Source of the DNA: Euglena gracilis
Taxonomy: Eukaryota; Euglenida; Euglenophyceae; Euglenales
DNA: 64,000 nucleotides
Assembly: GCA_039621445.1 (NCBI GenBank)
Contig: CP154954.1
Coordinates: forward strand, 76,952,073 to 77,016,072
Direction of reading: 5' to 3'
The notes below the pieces were generated by a model, which was given only the letters and a program-made list of their open reading frames with translations, made no database searches and was not told where the DNA came from. Of this stretch, positions 20,190 to 64,000 are shown piece by piece. A program made the translations under genes and the position numbers. Position 1 is the stretch's first letter. The number at the start of each line of letters is the position of its first letter.

Positions 20190-22141
20190 CAGGGCGGTCC
20201 GTGAGGGACGGGATTATTTTTTTTTTAGTTAAGGACCGCATCCCTTAAGGACCGTCCCCTTAAGGACCCCCCCCCCCCAATACACAGAAACCCGAAAAAA
20301 ATTTTCCTGCGCCTTCGGCGCCGGGTGTTTTTTTTTACCCGTTTTGGGACCCATATGGCAGGCCCCCCCAAAACCACACAAGAACCCCAAGGTGTCACAC
20401 CTACCAAAAGATCAACGTTTTCTCAAAAATTTGATTTTGAGAGTTTTTTTGAAACAAAAAGAAAAGCCATTGAAAATCCAAAAAAATTCCAAGAAAAAAA
20501 ATGTCAGTAAATTTTTGACTGTGCCAAGAGTTGGTCCGCTTTTTTTGACCTTCCTTATTTTCCACCCCACTCCTAAAACTACCAAATTAACCCTGAAAAT
20601 TTTGAGATTTTTTTTGTAAAAAAAATGTGGTTTTCCATCAAAAATCGGTTCAAATTCCCGTTTTCCCATTTCCCCGTTTTTTTTTTGGTGAAAATGCTTC
20701 CCTGGCCTGCCCCGAAAAAGACCATTACATACCTCTCCCCTCTTCCCCTGGAAGTTGGCAACCAGCCCACACAATCACTTAGTCGTTGACCAACCCCCTC
20801 CCCCGGGGAGGGGGTGGTTGACCGCCATAAATACACCAAAAATGTTGTACAAGGTTGCAATAAAAGACGGAAAATTGTCAAAGTTTGGCCAAAATTTGGT
20901 CAAACTTCTTTGGCCATTTTAGCCATTTTGGTTAACTCTTGGCAAAAATAATGGCCAACAGTAGCCAAAAAGTGACAAACAGTCAGGTCAACTGGCCGAA
21001 AGTGCCCCAAAACGCTCAAAAGTCTATAAAGTTTATAAATCGTTGGGGTTTACAGGATAAGGAACTGTTGGCGAAACTCCAACCCCAATGGCATTTTTCG
21101 ATGATGGTCTGTCTCAAAAAATTGCCACAAATCAGTTTTTTTGGTCGTTTTGCAGCTGAAAAACAACTGTCCCCGTCGTGTTGCAAATTCAAAAAGTTGA
21201 ACTCACAAAAAGCATCGATTGGACGATCCCCTCTTGTAAATCTTCCTCAAAGGCAAGTTTGGAAGGCTTATGTCAATTTACAACACACCTGAGTTGTAAA
21301 CAAGAAAAAATGTGTGGGTTGATGATTTAAAACTTGAGATAAACCACCAATTGCCCATTTTCTGAAAAATTCCATTATGGGACAGACTCCATGACCCATC
21401 AAAAGAGCAAATTTTCACCCATCAAAATTTCATCTCTAACCATCAAACGGTGAAGTTCCCGGTGAACTTCACCAGTGAAGTTCACCGGCGGTACGCCCCG
21501 CCCATTTGCACACTCCTGAGCATGAGCAGATTCAACCATTTATGTTGGGATTCCTGGGGACCAAATACAAAAACTGTTTGTTTGTGCAAATTTAGTTGAT
21601 GTTGGAGTTGAGGATTTCGAAATTCGTGGTGCCGCAAAGGAGCACAAGGAGCACAAGCTCTTGAAGAAGATTGGGTCTTCCCCAGCGTCTTTGGGCGCTG
21701 GGTGTTTTTTTTTGACCCGTTTTGGGACCCATATAGGAGGTCCCACGAAACCCCCCCAAAATCCCGTTTTTTTTCACACCTTTCAAAAATTCAGCAACAT
21801 TTTCTCAAAAGTTTGATTTTGAGAGATTTTTGAAGCAAAAAATGCCATTGAACATCACAAAAAAATCCAAAGAGAAAAAATCTAAGTGAAATTTGAATGT
21901 TCCAAAATTTGGTCCCATTTTTTTGACCTGCATTTTTTTGACCCCCCTCCTAAAAACTAACAATTTTCAACCCTAAAATTTTGGAGATTTTTTTGGGGGA
22001 AAATTAGGTTTTCCATCACAAAATCATGTATTTTGGGTTCATTTTTCAAAGTAATTTTCAAAAAAAATCCCCGGCCAAAATCCTTATTTTTCGGTTGAAG
22101 TGTATTGGGACAGGTTTTTTTTTTGCTTAAGGACCGCCCTG
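20190..22141. mobile_element. Family G element, long copy (1.95 kb)
   Basis: The ends CAGGGCGGTCC and GGACCGCCCTG are perfect inverse repeats of 11 bp, extended inward by TTAAGGACC motifs. A perfect 8-bp duplication GAGCATTA flanks it (20182-20189 and 22142-22149). The interior is AT-rich and contains two related blocks with a TTTTTTACCCGTTTTGGGAC-like core (near 20330 and 21710), so it may be composite. No transposase-like frame; the longest frames are about 120 aa and lysine/phenylalanine-rich. Non-autonomous. Confidence 0.85.
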
Positions 22142-22149
22142 GAGCATTA

Positions 22150-25222
<3,073 letters not shown>

Positions 25223-25554
25223 CACACATCCACCCACCCACCCATCCTGTGTCAACAACGCTTTTCCAGGACAGCATTCTACGTTTTCATTGGAGAATTA
25301 TATGGTTGACATTGTGTATCATTTTCTTTGATCCCCCCCCCCATGATACATGCCAACAACTTAGCTGCAACATGACCGATTGCTGTTGTTGGTTACCTGT
25401 CGGTTTCACACCTCAGACAGGTGTCAAGCAGGCGCCAGCCGTGCATGTGCGTTCCCTCGTTCCCCCTGACCCGTTCGCCGATGCACCCAGTGGCGCCCCT
25501 CATAAAGTGGGGCGCCTGCGTTGGCTTGACCCCATTACGAGTGCAGGTCCACTC

Positions 25555-26193
25555 CAGGCTTTTGCTTAGTCGGGTGCCTACCCCAGGGTTTGATATAAGG
25601 AGGGCGAACATGGTTTAGGTGGGGGGGTGTCCCCCCCCCCTCCTGGCCCGCAGGGGGGGTCCGGACCACCCCCTCCCACCTGCCAGGGGGGTCCGGACCG
25701 ACCCTGGGGGGGGTATCCGGGACCCCCCCCCAAAAAGGGCCAATTTTTTCCTCCGGCGCTTCGCACCGAATTTTTTTTTTGCATTTTTGGCACATTTTTG
25801 CCCAAAAAGTGCCCAAAATGGCACTTTTGGTCGTTTTGGGAGGTCAAAAATTTTCGGTCACCCAGACCGCGCCACTGTTTAGGTGGGGGGGGGTGTCCCC
25901 CCCACCCCCCCCCTCCTGGCCCGCAGGGGGGGTCTGGACCCCCCCACCTGTCCTTATATCGACCCCGGGCCTACCCCACGGGGGGGGGGGTCGGGTTTTG
26001 GGGGGTGCCTGCCCATAGCAGGCACCCCCTCCGACCCCGGCGCCTTCGGCGCCGGGGGACCAGAAAAGGCCATTTTCAATGAAAATTTTCTGGGTCCCCC
26101 CTGGGGGGGGGTGTGCCTGCTGGGCTAGCTCGGGGCAGGCACACCCCTATAGCACCCACCCCCCCCCTCCCCCCGTTGGTAAGCACAAGCCTG
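25555..26193. mobile_element. Family C MITE, copy 2, carrying a nested insertion
   Basis: The left end CAGGCTTTTGCTTAGTCGGG and right end GGTAAGCACAAGCCTG are inverted. Flanking octamers are GTCCACTC and GTCTGCTC (6 of 8). It has the same CCTACCCC, GGCAGGCACC and GGCGCCTTCGGCGCC features as copy 1. After CCTACCC it is interrupted by a complete family D element (25584-25968), and its sequence resumes with the duplicated GCCTACCC. Confidence 0.82.
25584..25968. mobile_element. Family D MITE nested in family C
   Basis: Ends CAGGGTTTGATATAAGG and CCTTATATCGACCCCGG are inverted, with the perfect 8-bp duplication GCCTACCC on both sides (25576-25583 and 25969-25976). The body contains two facing GTTTAGGTGGGGGGGTGTCCC blocks, a CCGGCGCTTCGCACCG hairpin and AAAATTTTT tracts. 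The clean duplication inside copy C2 gives the order of insertion: C first, D later. Confidence 0.88.
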
Positions 26194-26199
26194 GTCTGC

Positions 26200-29100
26200 T
26201 CTTTCTAGAAAGGGCCTCACTTTCCTCTTATGTGTTGACCCGTGCCCAAATATTTGGCATTTTACTGGCGGCCTGAATGCCAAACATTTCCATGAGCAGG
26301 AAGTGTTAATTTGTCAAGCCACATTTTTGTGGTGAAAAGGCTCAGATTTTCAGTCATTGTGAATCAGTATCCTCCATAACCTCGGGCCCTTACGTTGGTG
26401 GAAGATGGTTTGGTTGAGACTAGCGATCAAGTTTCAGGGGACTCATGATCAGATCCTGATCAGTGAGAATGACTGCGTATAAAAATTCTTGGTGTCCACA
26501 GTGAACCACAAAATTTTTTTGGTGTCCATACGTGAATCACAAAAAAAATCTGGTGTCCACAATGAACCACAAAATGCCAACCTTGGTGTACCACACTAAA
26601 TGAACGTCTGGTATTATGGGTGGGCAGGGCGGTCGTGAAACCCAAAAAATTTCCATCCTGCCACATTCAATGAGCCTGCCATAGAACCACCCAAAATGTC
26701 ATAAAAAGCTTCTTTGACTTGCCAACCTTCAAACAAGTCTCAGCCCAGGATCATCCGTTGGACTTTGGGGGGGGGCACTTGGGGGTGATCTTAGAAAATA
26801 GATGACCAGGGGAGAGAGTGCAGAGGGCGAGAGTTCCCACTGGATCTGGACCCTCGTTTATGAGTGGCATACCTTTATTTTGTCGGCAAGGTGTGGACAC
26901 CAAAAAAATATCTGTGGTTCATGTTTAAATCGGCCATATTTCGGGCAAGGCGGGGAGTTGTGGGGAAATCAAAATACTGTTAGATAGGGCATTGTAAAGG
27001 CTTCAATTTAGGTCTCTGGATATTTCCTTTGATTTCGCTTCGTTCTCATTTGGACAAACATGTTCAAAGAAGATTGCTTCATTGCTGTTGAGGTGAAAAA
27101 TAATGATGCAAATGTCCAAAGTGGCCAAAATTGGCCGAAAAATGGCCGTAACTCAGGCTTGGGAGGGAGTTGCGGGGAAATCAAAATACCTTTCGATAGG
27201 GCATATTAAGGGCTTCAATTCAGGCCGGACATTTCCTTTGTTCCCCCACCATTTTTGAGCAATTTTAGAAAAATTGCTTTTTTGACCCAAAGAAGGGTCA
27301 AAAACAGCTGAGTCGCAAGTCTGCCGCGCTGTTTTGCACAGTTTTCTCCTGTTTTGATTTAGCCGTTTTAGGCCATTTTTGGGTTAAAATGTCGAAAAAA
27401 GTTCGACAAAATTCGAAAAAAAATTGTCCAAACCGATGTTTCCCCGACCCGGAAACCCTGTTTTTTTTTGAGCCGAAAATGAGCGTTTTTCGACCCCCCC
27501 CCCCGGCCCCCCCCGTTTTAGGCCCGGAACCCATGCAGTTGGGTGCAAAATTTCATATTAAGCCTCAAGAGAGTCCTAGAATATTCACCCGGCGCGAATC
27601 GCCCTAAGATTTTTTTTTTGCCCCCGCAAGGGAGGAGGGGGGTAGGGGGACCCCCTTCCGAAACTGGGGGGGGGGCGACGAGGTTTTGAATAGTGCTGAG
27701 CTCTTAATGGGACTTGCACGTAATGGACGGCTGAAAAGACCAGCATTCCAAATATCACATAAATTATGATTTACAAATTGCACACCTGCAATTTACGTTT
27801 ACTTATAGTAATTTTGGAAAGGTTAAGAGGTCAGCGATCCTCCCCATACCCCCCACACCCCTTTGCTTCGATTTTTTTCGACTTTTTTTTTGACCCGGAA
27901 ATCGAGAAGTTTCGGCGACCGAAAACTGGAGATAGGAGGGAGGTCCCCCCCCCCCCCCCCCCCTCCTTTGAGATTCCCATACAAGCCTGGGGGTGTGATT
28001 CGCTGCCAGACTTTACAGATTGAGCCGGAGCCAACGTCCACAATTTGGCTGAGGTGTCTCAAAATCAATCCACTTTTAGTTGTGAAACTTTATTTTTTTC
28101 GATCCTCAATCAAGGTTTGTGGGCAACAAAATTTTTGTGGACACCAAAATTTTTTTTGTGGTTCACCTGTGGACACCAAAAAAAATTGTGATTCACACGT
28201 CTTTTGTGAACCACACTAAATGAATGTCTGCATAATACACTCCTGCCCCCCAGAGTCGTAAGGAAAAGAAGCCCGAGTGGGAAGCTGGGCAAAATGGGTT
28301 GGTCCAGTTCCAAACACCCGCTCTACTTTTTCCGGGGTGACAAGTCTTAAAAGCAACGGAAAGCGGATTCGTTAACCCTTTGTTGTTTGTGCCCAACAGA
28401 ACCAGTGTGCGCCAGTTTTATTTTTTGTAACTCAGAAGACCCTCCCCCCAGGGAGGAAAACACGTGTCGCGTTTTTCAAGGGTCTGGTTTGTGGGTGGGT
28501 GGGTGGGTGGGTGGGTAGTAGCGCCCAGGGCTGCCTCCCATGGAGGCGGCGCGCGGTCAGGGATTGGATTCCTGCGCGCAGCTCCAGAAATTTTTTGAAA
28601 AATGTCTCGGAACGGCCTCCCCCATCGGGGGGGGGGGGACCGAAGCCGCGGGACCGTGAGGTCACACTGGAATTTTTCAAGTCATGGTGTTGTGCCCGCA
28701 CCATGCATCCCCCACACAGAAAAGTGGGAAGAGGGCAGGAGGCAAGAGCAGCACTGGGGCGCAAGGGTGTAGACCCGCCCACGGGAACCACACCAACCAC
28801 ACAAGGTGAGTGTATGTCCCTACAGCGCTGGAATTATACCAGAGTTGCTCACCCGGCCAGGCGGAGCAACAAAAGAGCACTGGTGGGAGGGGTACCTGGC
28901 CACTCACCACACAGCAAGCTGGGACAGAAGCGAAGTTAGCGCCGGCCATAAACAGACAAGAAGCCTTAGTGCAAGTAAGGGGGGGGGGGCTGTGCCAACC
29001 TGGGTGGGCGCCCCACCCAGGTTGGTCTTAATAAACCCCCGAGGGTCTTAATAAAAAGCCTGAAGATAGGATGCATGAGTGGCCTGCCCACCTGAGGGTC

Positions 29101-30782
29101 TAAGGGCCCATGCCGCCGACATTGTGGGCTGCCTGCTTCATAGTGTTGAACCGAACCGCTCCTGCTGCTCAGTTGCTGGGGATTGCCCCTGTTTTTTTTG
29201 ACAGTTCCAGACCACCTTACCCTCCTGCCATTTGCAATTTACAGCAGGCTGAACAGTGCACCCTCTACAACTGTCTAATCGAGGCGTTGCTGGGGCTAGG
29301 CAAAATATCCGTGAAAAGGGCAAAATATGGGTTAATTGCATTCAAATTTGCCTTGTTGATTTGTTTATGTATCCGTTTTTGATCGGGTTTTCATTCAACC
29401 CAAAAACCCATGACAAGAATGTTATTAGTTATCATTATTGTTGTAATTATTAGTTAAGGTTTGGGGTTAGTGCTTCAGGCTTATGTGATCAAACCGAGGT
29501 GGGAATGCAAGTACTAAACCTGACCTGAATTCCCCCAACACCTATTGCATCTGCCAATGCCAGTTCTGCAACTATAAAATAATGTAAGGTACCGAAACTG
29601 CAACGACGCGCTTCAAAAATGGGTGCCCAATAATGGGAACAATATGTGGATTAACAAACCTGGATGGGTCCCGTTCTCCCTTCCAGGTTCTCTCTTTGGA
29701 CTGCTCTTCGGGAGCCCAAAGAGGGATACCCCACCAAGCTTGTGGCTTTCCTCCTCCTCACTAAACGTGGCCCTGAAGTGGCAGACCAATAAATGCTGTG
29801 CCGAAATTTCGATTTCCCTGCAATACCATGCAAAAGAGTGGAACCACTGGTGTTTGTATAAAGGGCAAGGGCAAGTTTTTTTGTCTCTGCGTGCGTTGGA
29901 AATCAATGCCGGGATCCATTACAATTAGGGCAGCATCCATGTTGGTTCATCCAGGGTTTATGCCCATTGTCGGATCACGCATCGATGAACTTGGTGAACT
30001 CGCTAGCAATTTAGCAATGGCATCTTCAGTCCAAAGTGAATATTATTTGCAGAAAGCAATAACTCTGTGTTGCATTACTCTGGCTCCCATGTTTTTTGAA
30101 AAGTTGATGGGACCAGGAAGCATTTCCCTCTCTCCTGAATGTGTTGCTGTCCGAGACTCCATATGGCTTGCGTGCCACATTTTACCTTCGCGGCCCGCGG
30201 GTCTTTTTCCTTATTGTACAAATGTAGAGGCTGTTTTCCATATAAAAAAATACAGGCAATCTTTGTTCAGGGTTTTCTTTCTGCTGTGAATCTTTTTGCT
30301 GTTTTTTTTCTTTTTGCTGTGAATTTTGGTTCCAGACTATTGCAAGGGTTCCCGCACTCCCTCCCCCGTGCTGAACTACAGAACAGAAGTTCGGGAAAAC
30401 AATTATGGCTCCCTAACCCAGGGATTTGGTACCCTCACCTGGCACTCCCACCTCTAACCCATCTTCCGAAAGGTTATTGCAACGTGGCTTTATGCCTGAA
30501 AATGCCTGAAAATACGGGAAAATGTGTTTAAAAAGTGTATATCCACCCCTCGCACCCCCCAGGCTCCAGCATCTTATGGCAGTTTTACCCGTTTTTTTTG
30601 TGTGTTTATTCCTCATCAATAAAGCACACCTCGGGGGTGGGGGTGGAGGCCAGCGGCCTGTGCAAAGGTCACCAGAATGCTCACCAGGGTGCAGCTTTGG
30701 CCAATCAAAGGAATTGTGACTGGGCCTGTTATTTTCCGCCTTCATTTTTTGGATATTTGCTTTTCTTTCCACCCGAAGGGGT
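26200..30782. other. No gene seen; inverted GTGTCCAC/GTGAACCAC repeats
   Basis: 26490-26610 has repeated GGTGTCCAC...GTGAACCACAAA units. 28120-28230 has the reverse-oriented GTGGACACCAAAA...GTGGTTCAC. Both are followed by ACCACACTAAATGAA in the same orientation. A (GGGT)n patch sits at 28493-28516. No gene supported. Confidence 0.45.
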
Positions 30783-30790
30783 ATTTCACC

Positions 30791-31318
30791 CAGGGAATTT
30801 CTTAAGCCGGAGGTTACCCTACCCCCTCCCCCCTTGGGGGTCCAGCCAGCCAGCAGCTCAAATCCAGCCAGCAGCCCAAATTCGGGCTGGGAGCCCCCCC
30901 CCCCCCCGGGGGTCGAGCCCAGGTCCAGCCCGGTTGGAGGCCGGGCCAGCCAGCCGAAGGCCGGGCCAGCTAGCCGAAGGCCGGGCCAGCCGGCCGAAGG
31001 CCGAGCCAGCCGGCCGCAGGCTGGCCAGCCAACTGGGCTGCCCAGCTCACTATCCATGCATTTTCCCCCCTCATCAAAGCTTCCTCCATCACAGCCCCCA
31101 GCCTTGATCTAGCTCTATCCATTAAATTATCGAAAATGGCAAAAATGTGTTAAAAATTTTTGGTTTTCACCGACCCAGCCCAGCCCAGCCCCCTCCAGCC
31201 CCGGCCCCCCCCACCCCCCCCCGGGGGGGGGGTCCAGCCAGCAGCTCATTTCCAGCCAGCAGCCTTTTTGCCAGCCGGAGGCTGGACCCCCCCCCCCCGG
31301 TCCTTAAGAAATTCCCTG
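30791..31318. mobile_element. Family B MITE, copy 1, perfect target duplication
   Basis: The ends CAGGGAATTTCTTAAG and CTTAAGAAATTCCCTG are perfect 16-bp inverse repeats. They are flanked by ATTTCACC on both sides (30783-30790 and 31319-31326). The body consists of GCCAGCCAGCAGCC and GGCCGAAGGCCGGGCCAGC repeats with poly-C/poly-G tracts. No coding capacity. Confidence 0.88.
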
Positions 31319-31326
31319 ATTTCACC

Positions 31327-33225
31327 TCAAGCTCACGCAAAAGCAGCCTGGCAGCATGAGCGCGTGCGATGCCACGAGGGACACAACCTTCGACCACTGC
31401 GTTTTCATGTCACTGGCGCATACCTCAACCAGCCCCTCACCTCAATCATAATACCTCAACCAGCCCTTCTTTCCCCGCAGGCGGTGGTGTCAAACTGGAA
31501 TTGCCGCCATCTCAGAAATTTGCAACATCATTTCACCATCGGTTGGTTCTGATGTTCGGCAACCTGACATGCTGCATAATATTGAATTGTCCGGAGGTCG
31601 GAGGAGGACGATGATAAACGCTGGCGAAAGGTGAAGATGATTGGAACGAAGTGCGAGCTGGTGAAATTGGCCTTATGAAGTGCCTGCAATACGGCAAGCA
31701 TCCATCCTATGTTTGAAGGAATGGACCCCAGAAATGAGATAAACAGGATAGATGTCATAATGGCCAAATAATGGAAGAAGACAACTGGAAAAAAAATGGA
31801 GAAAAATGGAAGGAAACAGCCCAACAGTTGTTCACAGGCAACCCAGCAAAGGCCAAAGTGGCAACAATCCAAAGTTGTTATTATGAATGTGTATGCTGTT
31901 TTGTACAGAAAAAGTGACAAATCAGCTATATTTTGGTTCCACTGGTGGGTTTTGTTTCGATGAAGCCAAGAACCCCGAATGCAATAGGAGTGCTGCCAAT
32001 TGGTTGCAACATAAATATTTTTAACAGTTACATTTGAAGATAAGAAAATGCAAATTTCTGCTTCCTTTATAAACAATGGCTTATTAAAATGGAAATGATC
32101 GTTTTTGGAAATCACCCATTTTTCTGGGAAATCCAAAGATAGTTGCTTCTGGAAATATTTCCATCTCAAACACCACGATACTGCTACAACAATAATGGTG
32201 TGAAAAAGTGTGTATTTTTCAATTTCTCAGAAATAATGGCCCCCTATATATCACCCCTCCCCCAATCTCCCCCCCACCCGCAGGGATGTTCCAAGTAAAA
32301 AAAACAACCTATTTCCTCCTTGGACACCTTTGCCCGGAAATATTCATCATTTCACTTCGCTTTTGGTGTCTCCAGTTTTTCTGATTCTCATCCATTGGAA
32401 GTAAGGGTCCCAGTGTTGTTTTGCAGATTGTTATTGTTTTGGTCTGGCGTTGCTGCTTTGTGTCTTTTTCTCCCTCCCTGAAGGAAGACAGCCAATGACG
32501 TTACCAAATCATCAAATTTTGATGTTGCCCAGTGCGCAAGCTTGAATACATAGGGCCTACGAGTCAAGTTCATTCTTGTCTGTGGTTCAGATCTCCTTGC
32601 CAACAATCTGAAGCCATGGCCAATTTTGTGGAAATGCTGTCAACCAGGCCGTCGTTTCAGCTGGAGTAGTAGGTCCACCAAGGGGACGCCGCCGGGGGGG
32701 GGGGGGGCAACCGGGAAAGTGATTTATGGGTTGCAAATTGTTTTGGCTCGGTGCTTCGCAACGAGCCGAAAGTCAGTCACTTTATCCATATGCCACTGTT
32801 TAGGCGGGGGGTCTCCCACAACCCCTTCACTTGGGGGGGGGGGGTTTGGAGCACCCCCCCACTCTGGGCTGTTAAGCGATTTTCCATTTATTCCGTGTTT
32901 CAAGGAAAATTTTACAGCAAACTGTCTTTGACCAGGTTCATTCAGACGGAAAAATGTGGGTAGCCGTCGGAGGTGCCATCCTGCAGGTTGCAGGATAATA
33001 ACAATTTTTTTTTAATAAAGAGGAGATCAAACCTGCTCCCTCTACAGATCTTTGAAACATCTTGTGTGGTTGAAAAAAAGAAGATTTATTTAAGGATTTT
33101 TTTCCTGCATTTTAAACATTGTTGAAATTTTGTTGCTTTTTTGCTCAGGTGCAAAAGCTGGATGCGACCGATAGGGCAATTGCCTGTAGTTAGCCATGTA
33201 TAATGTGAATGCCCCCCCCTCTCTC
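31327..33225. other. No gene accepted
   Basis: An AT-rich minus-strand frame of 213 codons (31528-32169) has a hydrophobic stretch but no recognisable domain and the composition of bulk DNA. A GTTTAGGCGGGGGG piece related to family D lies near 32797. Confidence 0.4.
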
Positions 33226-33231
33226 TCACAC

Positions 33232-33450
33232 ACACACAACACAGCACAGCACAGCACAGCACAGCACAGCACAGCACAGCACAGCACAAGACAAGACAAG
33301 ACAAGACAACACAAGACAAGACAACACAAGACAAGACAAGACAAGACAAGACAAGACAAGACAAGACAAGACAAGACAAGACAAGACAAGACAAGACAAC
33401 ACAAACACACGCAACAAACAACCCACAACACACACACACACACACACATA
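33232..33450. repeat. (GCACA)n then (AAGAC)n pentanucleotide arrays
   Basis: CAGCA-type units to about 33288, then ACAAG units with occasional ACAAC to about 33400, then short CA runs. Open frames on both strands are artefacts. Confidence 0.95.
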
Positions 33451-34662
33451 TTTCAAGGCCAAGGATTGTTCTAAAAACAAACCTTGCGGCGGGATGCAGC
33501 TGCTCACCCCTCCAAGAGTGGACAATAACTCACTCCCCTGATGGTTGCGAAGCAACAGTGTCCCTGCCTTTACACCATAATCTTGACTTGATAATTTCCT
33601 TATTGATGTGATTCCATTCAAAAGAGGCATTCACATATAACACATTACGGTTTGAGCTAAGAAGTTATTCTAATATAGTCGCGATGTGGAGTGGGGTTGT
33701 ACGGGTGGACGTCCATATGATCACTCAATGGCTGTGACCTGACTATCCCATGTGTACACTCAAATGAACAAATGACTTTTCAAAATTTCTACCAGTCACC
33801 CAGAATTGGGGGACAGATTCATGAACTACACTTTTTGCCTTTAAGGAGGTCCAACCAGAGTTGAGAAATGTTCTTACGTTATATATTGCAATGCTGGTTG
33901 AGGGGTTGTTTCCTGTTTTTTAGTGTTAAAGCTTTGTAGACACAGGCAGTCAAAGGCAAATTCTGAACTGGAGCGTGTGGATGAGGTGGAGCACAAGAGT
34001 GGGGAACCCCACCGAAAACAAACGTCCCAGCCAAAAAAGAACCCACCAGACCAGCCACCCCAACCAAAGCACAAAGGCCTCGTTAGGGCAGTGCCTGGTC
34101 CACTGGCTTTGCTGTGTGGATTGCAACTGCTCGTGGAAATTTCTTCCTCCGCTTGTTTGTTGCTTATTAATCAAAGTCTCTTTGTTCCGGATGAAGTTCT
34201 GTCAAGGGGCTATTGCTGGGTGCTTTTGATTTGGTGTGCGGATATGCGAAGCTTGGGCATGATTGGATGCAGAAAACTGATTTTTTTTTTTGCAACTCTC
34301 TGGACAGAAGATTTTGCTCTTGGGACCTTTGCTGTTTTATTTCCTCTCCAAAATGGTTTGCTTGTTCAGATTTTTTTTTCCTCGCTATGCAAGATGCGAT
34401 GCTTCATGTTGTCCCCGCATGGTGCCGAAATCACTGCGATGGCATACTCACCAAACAGGGTTCAGCCCTCTATCAAGAGATTTTGGAGCAAACCTGCCAA
34501 ACCAAAACAAAAGTGTTTTTCTTTGAATGTGGGAATTTCCCCACAATTTTTTTTCCGAAGGATTGCAATCCAGGTGGTTGTTGCCCTTTATTTGGTTTCA
34601 AATATTGGCACCCCAACCCTGAGGGTTGTCCGGAAAGAGGTGGGGGAGGTTCCGGCCACTCC
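33451..34662. other. No gene accepted
   Basis: A 281-codon frame (33923-34768) starts in a Lys/Pro-rich stretch, changes character repeatedly and runs into a MITE. No domain recognised. Upstream exons of the channel gene could lie here but none has WD40 or other diagnostic motifs. Confidence 0.35.
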
Positions 34663-35330
34663 CATGGTTCGATATAAGAAGGGTTTACGGGGTTTAGGGG
34701 GGAGTGTCCCTCTCTCCTGGACATGGGGGGGTCTGGACCGCCATCCCAACTGCCAAGGAGGGTCCTGACCATGGACTTTCTTTTTAGTCGTGGACCCCCG
34801 GAGGGGGTAGGGTGGGTTGGTCTGGCCAAGCCCCCCCCCCCCCCTCGAGGGGGTCCCCCCAGGGGGGGATGTACTTTTCGGCGGCGGAATTTGGTGAATA
34901 GGGCGCTATTTTTTGGCATTTTCGAAATTTTTGGCCATTTTTGGGGGAAAATGGGTGGGTCCCCGGGCCCCACCGGGGGCGCCCCCCCCCCCCCCAGGGG
35001 GTGGGTGGGGGGGGGGACCCCCCTTCCCCCCAGTCTTTAAAAAAAACCCCTGGTCCAGACCGCCCGGGCCCCCTGGGTACCCGGGACACCCTCCAAAAAG
35101 AGGGTCAATTTTTCTTTCCGGCATTTTGCGTCGACAATTATTTGCATTTTTGACAGATTTTTGCATTTTTGGTCGTTTTGGGTGGGTCAAATTTATTGGA
35201 CTCGTGTTTGTGCTTGGTCAGAAATCGGTCACCCAGACCATGTCACTGTTTAGGTGGAGGGGTGTCCCCCCCACTCCTGGAGGGGGGGGGGGTCCGACCC
35301 ACCCCCCACCTGCCCTTACATCGAGGCCTG
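34663..35330. mobile_element. Family D MITE, long copy (668 bp)
   Basis: The left end CATGGTTCGATATAAG and right end CTTACATCGAGGCCTG are diverged inverse repeats. Flanks GCCACTCC and GCCCCCAC match at 6 of 8. Internal blocks GTTTAGG...TGTCCC face each other, and poly-C/poly-G tracts are present. Older than the copies at 25584 and 49043. It lies just upstream of the first candidate exon. Confidence 0.7.
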
Positions 35331-35398
35331 GCCCCCACCCGTCTCGTAGTGGTGGTGATGGTGGTGAGGTTGGTCATCAGCCGCCAGGCTTGCTCCAG

Positions 35399-64000
<28,602 letters not shown>

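Noticed and set aside
20919-20932. TAGCCATTTTGG, matching the core of the dinoflagellate spliced leader
   Set aside because: Only 12 bases match, in a region of GGCCAAAATTTGGCC-like low complexity. Not evidence of a relic leader or of lineage.
31528-32169. 213-codon minus-strand frame with a hydrophobic stretch
   Set aside because: Composition equals surrounding AT-rich DNA, no recognisable family, no splice or promoter context. A real membrane protein cannot be excluded but is not supported.
33923-34768. 281-codon + strand frame
   Set aside because: Composition changes along its length and it ends inside a MITE; no motif.

Overview
This window is eukaryotic nuclear DNA from a lineage with large, repeat-filled introns. 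Recognisable protein-coding sequence occurs only as short GC-rich exons (about 40-350 bp), all on the + strand from about 35.4 kb to the right edge. They are separated by introns of 0.1-3 kb filled with poly-C/poly-G tracts, (CA)n microsatellites and short inverted-terminal-repeat elements. Codons in the exons are strongly G/C-ending, while the surrounding DNA is near 50 % GC. Most exon joins fit GT-AG with matching phase, but about seven fit best with a GC donor and a few are not canonical. Frequent GC donors are known from dinoflagellates and from haptophytes such as Emiliania. A protist or alga is therefore likely, but the lineage cannot be fixed from this sequence.

Region 1 (1 to about 35.3 kb) has no gene I can support. 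It holds non-autonomous DNA-transposon-like elements of several families (terminal inverted repeats starting CAGG, 8-bp target duplications, no transposase), (CA)n, (ATGG)n, (GACA)n and AAGAC-type arrays, dispersed repeats and telomere-like TTAGGG patches. It may be intergenic, or may contain unrecognised 5' exons and very long introns of the gene to its right.

Region 2 (about 35.4 kb to 55.9 kb) carries roughly 22 WD40-like repeat units spread over about 25 exons, enough for about three seven-bladed propellers. Region 3 (about 56.1-61.5 kb) carries exons for a non-WD40, partly helical linker. Region 4 (61.6-64.0 kb) encodes a pre-S1 segment and the S1-S4/S4-S5 part of a TRP-like (PF00520-type) ion channel. 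The S4 exon motif LLYYLQPFEAT and the following QIRTLIGMLY segment are diagnostic of the TRP S4-S5 region. The gene runs off the right edge before the pore, and its 5' end is not identified.

The window is thus best read as one very large gene (at least 28.6 kb here) for a WD40-propeller/TRP-like cation channel fusion, preceded by about 35 kb of repeat-rich DNA. The mobile elements are the second theme. Families with unrelated ends share CAGG/CCTG termini, 8-bp target duplications, central poly-C/poly-G palindromes and a small GGCGC-TTCG-GCGCC type hairpin. One insertion lies inside another, and one abuts an exon.
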